From assembly GCA_030596145.1 (NCBI GenBank), contig JAUVKS010000143.1, positions 1-5,424 on the forward strand: a stretch of 5,424 nucleotides of DNA, read 5' to 3'. The notes under the pieces are model-generated. The model did no database searches and was not told where the DNA came from. It saw only the letters and a program-made list of their open reading frames with translations. Source of the DNA: Pseudomonadota bacterium (GTDB taxonomy: Bacteria; Desulfobacterota; Syntrophia; Syntrophales; JADFWA01). This document shows, in pieces, positions 1 through 4,913 of this stretch. The translations under genes and the position numbers were made by a program. How positions within the stretch are numbered: the first letter of the stretch is position 1; the number at the start of each line of letters is the position of its first letter.

Positions 1-370
1 TCACAGTTATTCCTTCCAGTATCTTATATTCCACTGGATCAGAGTAGCCGATGAGCAAAACAAGCCTGTCGCCCTTTACCTCCCCACGGTACCCGACGCC
101 GACTATTTCCAGAGACTTTTCAAATCCCTTGTTGACACCCGTTACCATGTTGGCAACCAGCGTCCTTACAAGACCATGCAGCGATCTTCCCCTTCTATCA
201 TCAGAGCTTGCATTCACAAGGGCCACATTCCCCTCTAAAATGATTTCAACTCTCTCAGGGATTTCCCGGGAGAGGGTCCCCTTTGGGCCCTCTACTATTA
301 TTGAAGAACCGTCCTTCCTGATTTTTATGCCATCAGGAATCTCTATCGGTTTCTTGCCAATTCTCGACAT
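1..370 (-). CDS. rplF: 50S ribosomal protein L6, N-terminal part (3' end outside window)
   Basis: L6 binds 23S rRNA near the sarcin-ricin loop and the GTPase-associated centre. The first 123 codons of the usual ~180 are present and remain open to the left edge. Translation gives MSRIGKKPIEIPDGIKI, then EGPKGTLSREIPE. DDRRGRSLHGLVRTLVANMV follows, and then FEKSLEIVGVGYRGEVKGDR and IGYSDPVEY. This covers the first of the two repeated L6 domains and the beginning of the second. The ATG at 368-370 matches the conserved MSRIGK start and has a GGGAG site about 9 nt upstream. It follows rpsH after 38 nt, the standard spc order. The missing part would hold the C-terminal signature. Confidence 0.97.
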   Translation of the reverse strand, partial: MSRIGKKPIEIPDGIKIRKDGSSIIVEGPKGTLSREIPERVEIILEGNVALVNASSDDRRGRSLHGLVRTLVANMVTGVNKGFEKSLEIVGVGYRGEVKGDRLVLLIGYSDPVEYKILEGITV

Positions 371-408
371 GAATAAATCTCCCGCCTCATCTTATCAGCC
401 AACTCTTT

Positions 409-813
409 TCACCACACATTGCAGAGAATTTCGCCGCCTATGTTCACCGCCCGCGCCTGTTTATCAGTCATAATCCCCTTGGAGGTAGAAAGAATAGCCA
501 CTCCATATCCGTTCAAGACTCTGGGAATATCCTGGCTGCCGGAATATACCCTCCTGCCTGGTTTACTCACCCTCTGTATACCTGTTATCACATTATCCTT
601 TGCGCCTGAATATCTTAAATGTATCCTCAGCATACCAAACGACTGCTTGTCACCTTTTCTGACATCAAACCCATTTATATATCCCGCGTCTTTTAATACC
701 TTCGCAAGGCTCAAATTCACTCTCGACAGCAACACGTCTACATTCTTAAACTTCATGCGATTCGCGTTTCTGATTCTTGTCAGCATATCGGCAACGGGAT
801 CGGTCATCCCCAT
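409..813 (-). CDS. rpsH: 30S ribosomal protein S8
   Basis: S8 is a primary 16S rRNA-binding protein of the platform. In E. coli it also represses the spc operon by binding mRNA at the rplE start; no comparable structure was established here. The 134-residue product is of normal length. The N-terminus MTDPVADMLTRIRNA is conserved, and the C-terminal signature covers RVLNGYGVAILSTSKG (98-113) followed by IMTDKQAR and GGEILCNVW. Two close ATGs exist, at 811-813 and 805-807. The first has AAGGAG at good spacing and is chosen; the second would begin exactly at MTDP as in many homologues, so the true start may be two codons later. The gap to rplF is 38 nt. Confidence 0.97.
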   Translation of the reverse strand: MGMTDPVADMLTRIRNANRMKFKNVDVLLSRVNLSLAKVLKDAGYINGFDVRKGDKQSFGMLRIHLRYSGAKDNVITGIQRVSKPGRRVYSGSQDIPRVLNGYGVAILSTSKGIMTDKQARAVNIGGEILCNVW

Positions 814-825
814 CTTGCTTCTCCT

Positions 826-1011
826 TTACCAGCTTGATTTTATAACGCCCGGGATCTCTCCGTTAAGTGAACGTTTTCTCATACATATCCTGCACATATC
901 AAATTTTCTGTAATAAGCGCGGGGCCTTCCGCACAACGGACAACGATTATAGTCCCTGACGGGAAATTTCTTTTTCGCCTTGGCTTTTGCTATCAAGGAT
1001 TTTTTTGCCAC
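826..1011 (-). CDS. rpsN: 30S ribosomal protein S14, zinc-binding type (type Z)
   Basis: S14 sits in the head of the small subunit and is needed late in assembly. The 61-residue product is the short form, with C24, C27, C40 and C43 as the CPLC and CRIC pairs that hold zinc in this type. The C-terminus GEIPGVIKSSW is diagnostic. The start is GTG at 1009-1011, giving the expected MAKKSLIAK. An AGGGGAGA binding site overlaps the rplE stop codon. The stop TAA at 826-828 in turn overlaps the AAAGGAG site of rpsH. Only 12 nt separate it from each neighbour. The long zinc-free form (about 100 residues) used by enterobacteria is excluded by length. Confidence 0.98.
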   Translation of the reverse strand: MAKKSLIAKAKAKKKFPVRDYNRCPLCGRPRAYYRKFDMCRICMRKRSLNGEIPGVIKSSW

Positions 1012-1023
1012 ACCGATTCTCCC

Positions 1024-1563
1024 CTAATTACGAAATGGAACACCCATTAATTTCAAAAGTTGTCTTGCCTCGTCGTCTGTTTGAGCCGTCGTGACAATAG
1101 TTACATTCAACCCTTTAACTTTTTCTATCTTGTCATAATCGATCTCGGGGAAAATATAATGTTCATTAATCCCCATAGAAAAGTTTCCCCTGCCATCAAA
1201 TGATTTCGGAGAAATTCCCCTGAAGTCCCTGATCCTAGGGATAGCAACATTGACAAGCCTGTCAAAAAACTCGTACATCTTCTCCTGCCTCAAGGTTACC
1301 ATACACCCTATTGACATACCTTTGCGCAGTTTAAAAGTGGCAATCGATTTGCGTGCCTTGGTAACAACAGGCATCTGACCCACGATAATGGCAAGCTCCG
1401 AGACGGCACTATCCAGTATCTTTATGTTCTGCACTGCCTCTCCAAGGCCCATATTCACTACGATTTTCTCAAGCCTCGGAACTTGCATAGGATTTTTATA
1501 TCCGAGATCCTTGATCAATGCTGGCATTACTTCTTCTTTATAATATTCCTTTAATCTGGTCAT
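1024..1563 (-). CDS. rplE: 50S ribosomal protein L5
   Basis: L5 binds 5S rRNA, forms the central protuberance with L18, and contacts S13 and P-site tRNA. The 179-residue product has the family's usual length. Landmarks are the signature LEKIVVNMGLGEA (about 31-43), GQMPVVTKARKSIATFKLR (about 62-80), IRDFRGISPKSFDGRGNFSMGI (about 111-132, positions R112, D113, R115, G116, D123, G124, R125) and the C-terminus LLKLMGVPFRN. The ATG is at 1561-1563; an in-frame TGA two codons upstream rules out a longer form. The binding site is weak (GGATGA), in contrast to most neighbours. Upstream lies the unknown ORF instead of rplX, 33 nt away. Downstream, rpsN follows after 12 nt. Confidence 0.98.
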   Translation of the reverse strand: MTRLKEYYKEEVMPALIKDLGYKNPMQVPRLEKIVVNMGLGEAVQNIKILDSAVSELAIIVGQMPVVTKARKSIATFKLRKGMSIGCMVTLRQEKMYEFFDRLVNVAIPRIRDFRGISPKSFDGRGNFSMGINEHYIFPEIDYDKIEKVKGLNVTIVTTAQTDDEARQLLKLMGVPFRN

Positions 1564-1596
1564 TTGTCATCCACGCTCGTTAATCCCACACCATTT

Positions 1597-1800
1597 TCAA
1601 TTATTACGTTCAAATATCAGGTTATCTATTTCACGGAACCGTGCTGCCGCTTCTTTCCATTCGGCACTCCCTCTCGAGTTGTCTACATGACTTCCGCTTT
1701 CACACCCCTTTGCATCTCTTTCAAGAACCCGTTCTACCATTTTTGCACGTTCGGCCAAAAGTGCTTTCTTGTCTATAGTTTCTTTTGCTTTCTCATCCAT
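1597..1800 (-). CDS. Unknown small protein inserted between rplX and rplE
   Basis: I do not recognise this protein. From the ATG at 1798-1800 it has 67 residues and ends in TGA at 1597-1599. An AAAGGGG binding site lies 7 nt before the ATG. An in-frame GTG at 1840-1842 would give 81 residues but has no well-placed site. The product is rich in E, K, R and A, has no signal peptide or membrane segment, and looks like a helical hairpin. Helix 1 covers about 4-31, with hydrophobics at I9, L14/L15, V22 and L26. A polar Gly/Ser turn follows (CESGSHVDNSRGS, 33-45). Helix 2 covers about 46-65, with W48, A52, F55, I58 and I62 on one face. One cysteine gives no metal site. It shares the operon's strand and lies 101 nt after rplX and 33 nt before rplE, so it is probably co-transcribed. 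It may be a recruited ribosome-linked protein, an unrelated insertion, or less likely a non-coding spacer that happens to be open. Confidence 0.65.
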   Translation of the reverse strand: MDEKAKETIDKKALLAERAKMVERVLERDAKGCESGSHVDNSRGSAEWKEAAARFREIDNLIFERNN

Positions 1801-1807
1801 TTTCCGT

Positions 1808-1814
1808 CCCCTTT
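1808..1814 (-). promoter_or_regulatory. Ribosome binding site deciding the start of the inserted ORF
   Basis: The minus strand reads AAAGGGG, then 7 nt (ACGGAAA), then ATG at 1798-1800. This spacing is good for bacterial initiation. It favours the 67-codon reading over the 81-codon reading from GTG at 1840-1842, for which only a distant AGGG is present. Confidence 0.6.
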
Positions 1815-1901
1815 CTCTGCCCTTCTGAAATTCAGTTATCACTCTTTCTTGATCCCTCGCTCTTTTAATTCCGGTTGCTCAGGCTCTCAATCTCTATCTT
1901 T

Positions 1902-2213
1902 CTATTCATCCAACAACTCTTGGCATTTTTTACAGATACGAACTTTCTTCCCATCTTCCAACATCTTGTGTCCTATCCTTATACCGGTATCACATTTGCT
2001 ACACACAAGCATGACATTGGATATATGAAGAGGAGCTTCCTTTTCCAATATTCCACCCTTACCGGTTGCATCGGGTTTCTGATGTTTTTTTATCAGGTTT
2101 ACCTTTTCGATTACAATACGGTTTTTCTCTCTGATAACAGTGAGCACTTTACCGGTTTTCCCCTTCTCTCTGCCGGCTATTACCTTTACCGTATCATCTT
2201 TCTTTATATGCAT
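1902..2213 (-). CDS. rplX: 50S ribosomal protein L24 with zinc-ribbon-like tail
   Basis: L24 is an assembly-initiator protein that binds the 5' region of 23S rRNA. The 103-residue product starts MHIKKDDTVKVIAGREKGKTG, a KOW-type SH3-like fold at about 4-40. It continues with KEAPLHISNVMLV and ends in a C-terminal module with C71, C74, C94 and C97 as two CxxC pairs, probably binding zinc. I start at the ATG at 2211-2213. The family N-terminus is MxIKKxD, and a GGAG lies 9 nt upstream; upstream in-frame TTG (2228) and ATG (2222) would place that GGAG inside or directly against the start. The TAG stop is at 1902-1904. Unusually, rplE does not follow directly: 338 nt and an unrelated ORF intervene. 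Confidence 0.96.
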   Translation of the reverse strand: MHIKKDDTVKVIAGREKGKTGKVLTVIREKNRIVIEKVNLIKKHQKPDATGKGGILEKEAPLHISNVMLVCSKCDTGIRIGHKMLEDGKKVRICKKCQELLDE

Positions 2214-2234
2214 TAGCTGCATCTCCAATACCGT

Positions 2235-2255
2235 GAGACCCTTGCAAAAGATCTC
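2235..2255 (-). promoter_or_regulatory. Predicted RNA hairpin upstream of rplX
   Basis: As minus-strand RNA this 21-nt stretch folds into a 9-bp stem (GAGAUCUUU with AAGGGUCUC) around a 3-base loop. Two of the pairs are G-U. The G-U pairs become mismatches in plus-strand RNA, so the structure fits the transcribed strand. It ends 12 nt before the ATG-proximal GGAG region of rplX and is not followed by a U-run. A role in translation, processing or pausing before rplX is inference. Confidence 0.5.
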
Positions 2256-2290
2256 CCTTTGAATTTTGTCTTAAAATTAACAGGTTACGC

Positions 2291-2309
2291 AATCCATCTG
2301 CGGCGGATT
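2291..2309 (-). repeat. Imperfect inverted repeat after rplN
   Basis: On the mRNA strand this reads AATCCGCCGCAGATGGATT. The outer five bases pair perfectly, followed by one G-U pair, one mismatch and one further G-C pair. On the opposite strand the G-U becomes a mismatch. It starts 9 nt after the rplN stop codon. It may be a short structure protecting the rplN end, or the remains of a palindromic intergenic repeat. The pairing is modest and could be chance. Confidence 0.4.
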
Positions 2310-2317
2310 TCGATCTC

Positions 2318-2686
2318 TTATATTACTTCCGGAGCAAGAGAAACTATCTTCATAAACTGTTTTGCCCGAAGTTCTCTGGCAACCGGCCCGAATATCCTTG
2401 TGCCAAGGGGCTCAAATTGATCATTTATCAGAACTGCAGAATTCTCGTCAAACTTGAGATACGAACCGTCGTTCCGCCCGATCTCTTTCCTCGTTCTCAC
2501 GACAACAGCCTTCAGCACGTCTCCCTTTTTCACCTTCGAGTTGGGAATAGCCTCCTTGACAGAAACTACGATAATGTCTCCAACGCGCGCGTATCTCCTT
2601 TTCGAACCACCAAGAACCTTTATACAATAGACCTTTTTAGCTCCAGAATTGTCCGCTACCTTTAAAAAGGTTTGCATCTGTATCAT
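2318..2686 (-). CDS. rplN: 50S ribosomal protein L14
   Basis: L14 binds 23S rRNA at the subunit interface and takes part in bridges to 16S rRNA. It also neighbours the docking site of the silencing factor RsfS in other bacteria. The 122-residue product is exactly the usual length and begins MIQMQTFLKVADNSGAK. The basic strand region KAVVVRTRKEIGR, then DGSYLKFDENSAVLI (about 73-87), and the tail GTRIFGPVARELR (95-107) are hallmark segments. The ATG at 2684-2686 is preceded by a GGTGGGG-type binding site. The gap to rpsQ is only 27 nt, so I see no obvious room for a separate spc promoter there. The 104-nt gap that follows before rplX is the loosest junction between the standard genes except rplX-rplE. 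Confidence 0.98.
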   Translation of the reverse strand: MIQMQTFLKVADNSGAKKVYCIKVLGGSKRRYARVGDIIVVSVKEAIPNSKVKKGDVLKAVVVRTRKEIGRNDGSYLKFDENSAVLINDQFEPLGTRIFGPVARELRAKQFMKIVSLAPEVI

Positions 2687-2713
2687 AACAAAAACCCCAC
2701 CGCTACAATCCTA

Positions 2714-2971
2714 TTATTTCGCCTTTTCCAATATCTCGCTCACCCGCCACCGTTTTTCTTTGCTGAAAGGGCGTGACTCGACAATCAATACCTTATCTCC
2801 CATGCCGCAGATGTTCTCCCTGTCATGGGCCTTGTATTTTACGTGTCTTTTTATATATTTATGAAATCTGGGATGTTTCACCAGTCGTTCCGTTAGGACA
2901 ACGACGGTCTTGTCCATTTTGTCGCTTACCACCATCCCCTGTATGCTTCTCTTCTTGCCACTATTGTCCAT
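2714..2971 (-). CDS. rpsQ: 30S ribosomal protein S17
   Basis: S17 is a primary 16S rRNA-binding protein of the small-subunit body with an OB fold. The 85-residue product shows the family pattern QGMVVSDKMDKTVVV (about 11-25), ERLVKHPRFHKYIKR (about 28-42) and the signature GDKVLIVESRPFSKEKRW (58-75). The ATG at 2969-2971 lies 1 nt after the rpmC stop. A GAGG binding site sits inside the 3' end of rpmC, which suggests tight translational coupling. The short N-terminal extension (MDNSGKKRSI) before the first strand is normal for the family. It is the last gene of the classic S10 operon. Confidence 0.98.
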   Translation of the reverse strand: MDNSGKKRSIQGMVVSDKMDKTVVVLTERLVKHPRFHKYIKRHVKYKAHDRENICGMGDKVLIVESRPFSKEKRWRVSEILEKAK

Positions 2972-2972
2972 A

Positions 2973-3167
2973 TTACCTCGGGTCTCCCCTTTCGCTGAGA
3001 ACTGTTTTCACGCGAGCTACATCCCTCTTTACACTCTTTATTATAGAGGGAGACTCCAGCTGTCCGGTTGCAAACCTGATACGAAGCCTGAAAAGCTCTT
3101 CAATGAAACTCTTTTCCTTTTCTTTTAATTCATCGACGCTGAGGTCTCTAACTTCTTTAATTTTCAT
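2973..3167 (-). CDS. rpmC: 50S ribosomal protein L29
   Basis: L29 is a small two-helix protein at the exit of the peptide tunnel, next to L23, near where trigger factor and SRP dock. From the ATG at 3165-3167 the product has 64 residues, the family norm. The pattern MKIKEVRDLSVDELKEK, then LFRLRIRFATGQLESP, then the IKSVKRDVARVKTVLSER signature is typical. A TTG directly before the ATG would add one residue. I chose the ATG because AGGGAG lies 7 nt upstream and the family starts with MKxKE-like sequences. The start overlaps the end of rplP by 11 nt (GATGAAAATTAA), and the TAA stop is 1 nt from the rpsQ ATG. It is the most tightly packed gene in the window. Confidence 0.96.
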   Translation of the reverse strand: MKIKEVRDLSVDELKEKEKSFIEELFRLRIRFATGQLESPSIIKSVKRDVARVKTVLSERGDPR

Positions 3168-3579
3168 CAAATATCTCCCTGGAAAGAAACCTGGTCGCCA
3201 AAGGAAGTTTGTGCGATGCCAGCCTCAATGCCTCTTGGGCAACATCTTTCGGAATTCCCTCCATTTCATAGAGAACCATGCCTTTTTTAACTATGGCAAC
3301 CCACTCTTCAGGGGACCCCTTTCCCTTTCCCATGCGGGTTTCTGCCGGTTTTTTTGTTACCGACTTATGGGGAAAGATGCGTATCCATATCTTACCGCCA
3401 CGCCTCACATGACGGGTTATCGCAATACGAGCCGATTCGATCTGCCGTGCCGTGACCCGGCCACTCTCCATTGCCTGGAGTCCATATTCACCGAAGTCCA
3501 CCTTGATGCCCTTGTGAGCCCGGCCTTTTATGCGGCCTTTCTGCAACTTCCTGTACTTTACTCTCTTTGGTGCTAACAT
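3157..3579 (-). CDS. rplP: 50S ribosomal protein L16
   Basis: L16 is a late-assembly large-subunit protein that helps shape the A-site and the binding site for elongation factors. The 140-residue product has the family's usual length. It starts with MLAPKRVKYRK, and this MLxPKR start supports the ATG at 3577-3579. Conserved blocks include the basic HVRRGGKIWIRIFP (about 57-70), KPAETRMGKGKG (about 77-88) and LYEMEGI (about 103-109). R82 in RMGKGKG matches E. coli Arg81, which is hydroxylated there; modification here is unknown. The gene starts 7 nt after rpsC, with an AGGAT-type binding site overlapping the rpsC stop. Its own last codons overlap the rpmC start by 11 nt, so coupling is likely in both directions. 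Confidence 0.98.
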   Translation of the reverse strand: MLAPKRVKYRKLQKGRIKGRAHKGIKVDFGEYGLQAMESGRVTARQIESARIAITRHVRRGGKIWIRIFPHKSVTKKPAETRMGKGKGSPEEWVAIVKKGMVLYEMEGIPKDVAQEALRLASHKLPLATRFLSREIFDEN

Positions 3580-3586
3580 AATAATC

Positions 3587-4243
3587 CTATCCTTGGGGAT
3601 TCAGGCTGCCCTTCTTGTCCGGTAGAATTTCGCCATTAAATATCAAGACCTTGACGCCTATGATTCCATAGGTTGTACGAGCCTCGGCAAAACCATAATC
3701 GATATCTGCCCGCAAAGTATGGAGTGGAACCCTGCCCTCTCTATACCATTCTTTTCTGGCCATTTCCGCGCCACCCAACCTACCTGCACAGGCTACTCTG
3801 ATGCCCTTGACACCAAACTTCATGGCCGTGGTAACGCCCCTCTTCATAGCCCGTCTGAAACTTACCCTTCTCACAAGCTGTAGTGCGATATTCTCCGCCA
3901 CAAGCTGAGCATCGATCTCGGGCTTGCGTACCTCCAGTATATTTATGATGATATCCCCCGTCATGACTCCTTCGAGGTCTTTCTTTACCTTCTCTATTTC
4001 CGTCCCTTTTCTCCCAATGATGATCCCGGGACGCGCCGTGTAGATGTTGATCTTGGCCTTGTCGGAAGCTCTTTCAATCTCTATCCTGGATATACCCGCG
4101 TGGAAAAATTTGTCTTTTATATGTTTTCTGACTCGTATATCTTCATGGAGCAACTCACTGTAGCCCCTCTTCGCGAACCACCTTGAGCTCCAAGTCTTAT
4201 TTATACCCAATCTGAACCCGATGGGATTTACTTTTTGTCCCAA
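3587..4243 (-). CDS. rpsC: 30S ribosomal protein S3
   Basis: S3 is a head protein of the small subunit at the mRNA entry site. The 218-residue product starts with the canonical MGQKVNPIGFRLG. Its N-terminal KH type-2 domain has the GRKG loop at residues 77-80, and its C-terminal domain carries GRLGGAEMARKEWYREGRVP at about 154-173. The basic residues of FRRAMK (R130, R131, K134) match the E. coli residues R131, R132 and K135 tied to ribosomal mRNA helicase activity. The start codon is TTG (4241-4243), not ATG. The choice is secured by the family N-terminus and a nearly ideal Shine-Dalgarno 4 nt upstream. The TAG stop at 3587-3589 is 7 nt from rplP, whose binding site overlaps the end of this gene. 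Confidence 0.98.
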   Translation of the reverse strand: MGQKVNPIGFRLGINKTWSSRWFAKRGYSELLHEDIRVRKHIKDKFFHAGISRIEIERASDKAKINIYTARPGIIIGRKGTEIEKVKKDLEGVMTGDIIINILEVRKPEIDAQLVAENIALQLVRRVSFRRAMKRGVTTAMKFGVKGIRVACAGRLGGAEMARKEWYREGRVPLHTLRADIDYGFAEARTTYGIIGVKVLIFNGEILPDKKGSLNPQG

Positions 4244-4247
4244 GCTT

Positions 4248-4258
4248 TCACCTCCTTA
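4248..4258 (-). promoter_or_regulatory. Very strong ribosome binding site of rpsC
   Basis: The minus strand reads TAAGGAGGTGA. This is an 11-base match to the sequence complementary to the usual bacterial 16S rRNA 3' end, placed 4 nt before the TTG start of rpsC. It lies entirely in the 19-nt gap after the rplV stop. It is by far the strongest such site in the window and plausibly compensates for the weak TTG start. The match is seen directly; the compensation is inferred. Confidence 0.85.
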
Positions 4259-4262
4259 CAGA

Positions 4263-4595
4263 TTACCCTTCACCAAGCACGACCGTTATATGGCTTGTTT
4301 TTTTCTTTATGGGGGTCGCTCTTCCCTGTGCCCTTGCTCTCCATCTCTTCAGCGTAGGACCCTGATCCACAAATACCTCTCTCACGTAAAGCACATTCTC
4401 ATCAATGTTGGGGTTCTGAACCGCATTAGCCATCGCAGATTTCAAAACTTTCCGGATGATGCCCGCAGCCTTTTTATCTGTGAAACCGAGAGTAGTATCC
4501 GCTTCCTCGGCCTTTTTCCCTCTTATCAGATCAACCACCAACCTTGCTTTCTGTGGTGATATCCGAACATATTTAGCAATTGCTTTAGCTTCCAT
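4263..4595 (-). CDS. rplV: 50S ribosomal protein L22
   Basis: L22 is an early-assembly protein that contacts all six 23S rRNA domains. Its long beta-hairpin lines the nascent peptide exit tunnel. The 110-residue product matches the family length. The N-terminal helical part reads AKYVRISPQKARLVVDLIRGK, one residue longer than quoted elsewhere, so key positions are R11, S13, P14, K16 and R18. The basic hairpin lies at about residues 83-96 (KRWRARAQGRATPI), followed by the SHITVVL strand. No deletion or odd residue is visible at the hairpin tip, where macrolide-resistance changes occur in other species. The ATG is at 4593-4595, and the nearest binding site is a GGAG rather far upstream (about 11 nt). 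It lies between rpsS (30-nt gap) and rpsC (19-nt gap), as in the standard S10 operon. Confidence 0.98.
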   Translation of the reverse strand: MEAKAIAKYVRISPQKARLVVDLIRGKKAEEADTTLGFTDKKAAGIIRKVLKSAMANAVQNPNIDENVLYVREVFVDQGPTLKRWRARAQGRATPIKKKTSHITVVLGEG

Positions 4596-4625
4596 CTATC
4601 ACAAAACTCCACACGCTGATCCTGT

Positions 4626-4910
4626 CTATCTTGTTTTCAGCCTTGTTTTTCTGTCTCCCGCATGACTGTAAAAGGTTCTCGTTGGCGCAAATTCACCCAG
4701 TTTATGCCCAACCATTTCTTCAGTCACATATACAGGGATAAATTTCTTCCCATTATGTATCGCAAATGTATGGCCTACAAGCTCGGGAACAACCATGGAA
4801 CGGCGGGACCATGTCTTTATCACCGACCTGCTCCCCGCAGCTTCCGCCGACCGCACCTTCTTGAGAAGCTTCTCATTGATATAAGGACCTTTCTTTATTG
4901 AACGCGACAC
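4626..4910 (-). CDS. rpsS: 30S ribosomal protein S19
   Basis: S19 sits in the head of the small subunit, where it forms a complex with S13 and contacts the tRNA region. The 94-residue product has the usual length and begins with the near-invariant MSRSIKKGPY. The family signature lies at about residues 53-77 (NGKKFIPVYVTEEMVGHKLG), followed by EFAPTRTF. The start is GTG at 4908-4910. It is supported by the conserved N-terminus and by a GAGGG ribosome binding site overlapping the last codons of rplB. The gap to rplB is 3 nt, and rplV follows after 30 nt. The C-terminal tail is basic, as expected for an rRNA-binding extension. Nothing is unusual apart from the GTG start. Confidence 0.98.
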   Translation of the reverse strand: MSRSIKKGPYINEKLLKKVRSAEAAGSRSVIKTWSRRSMVVPELVGHTFAIHNGKKFIPVYVTEEMVGHKLGEFAPTRTFYSHAGDRKTRLKTR

Positions 4911-4913
4911 ACT

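Larger units (their letters stand above)
2214..2317 (-). other. 104-nt rplN-rplX intergenic region with RNA structure
   Basis: This is the longest gene-free stretch in the window. Read on the mRNA strand it holds, after the rplN stop, an imperfect hairpin (2291-2309), an A/T-rich middle, a 9-bp hairpin (2235-2255) and then the TTGGAG binding site of rplX. No run of T follows either hairpin on the mRNA strand, so neither looks like an intrinsic terminator. I find no convincing -35/-10 pair. It could be a processing or attenuation site between the early and late parts of the cluster, or a decayed dispersed repeat; the sequence alone does not decide. Confidence 0.6.

Noticed and set aside
419..913. 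164-codon plus-strand ORF opposite rpsH and rpsN
   Set aside because: It is fully antisense to two certain genes, with no plausible protein family.
1825..1835. CTGAAATTCAG palindrome upstream of the inserted ORF
   Set aside because: Only five bases per arm around a single base. It cannot form a hairpin, is too short for a confident operator, and such palindromes arise easily by chance.
1564..2028. 154-codon plus-strand ORF across the rplX-rplE interval
   Set aside because: It begins exactly opposite the rplE start, runs through the end of rplX and is rich in Phe, Ser and Cys, as expected for the complement of A/G-rich coding sequence. The minus-strand ORF with a binding site explains the region better.
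2214..2228. Longer L24 starting at TTG 2228 or ATG 2222
   Set aside because: The GGAG binding site would fall inside or directly against those starts, and the family N-terminus begins at the ATG at 2211-2213.
2235..2255. Intrinsic terminator between rplN and rplX
   Set aside because: The stem contains two G-U pairs, is not GC-rich, and is not followed by a U-run; a terminator in the middle of the operon would also be hard to explain.
2256..2295. Promoter (TTGCGT ... A/T-rich) before rplX
   Set aside because: At 17-nt spacing from TTGCGT the sequence is ACAAAA, which does not resemble TATAAT; no better pair was found.
2773..3576. 267-codon plus-strand ORF opposite rpsQ, rpmC and rplP
   Set aside because: It lies antisense to three certain ribosomal genes, is rich in Cys, Ser, Pro and Leu as expected for a reverse-frame shadow, and has no recognisable domain.
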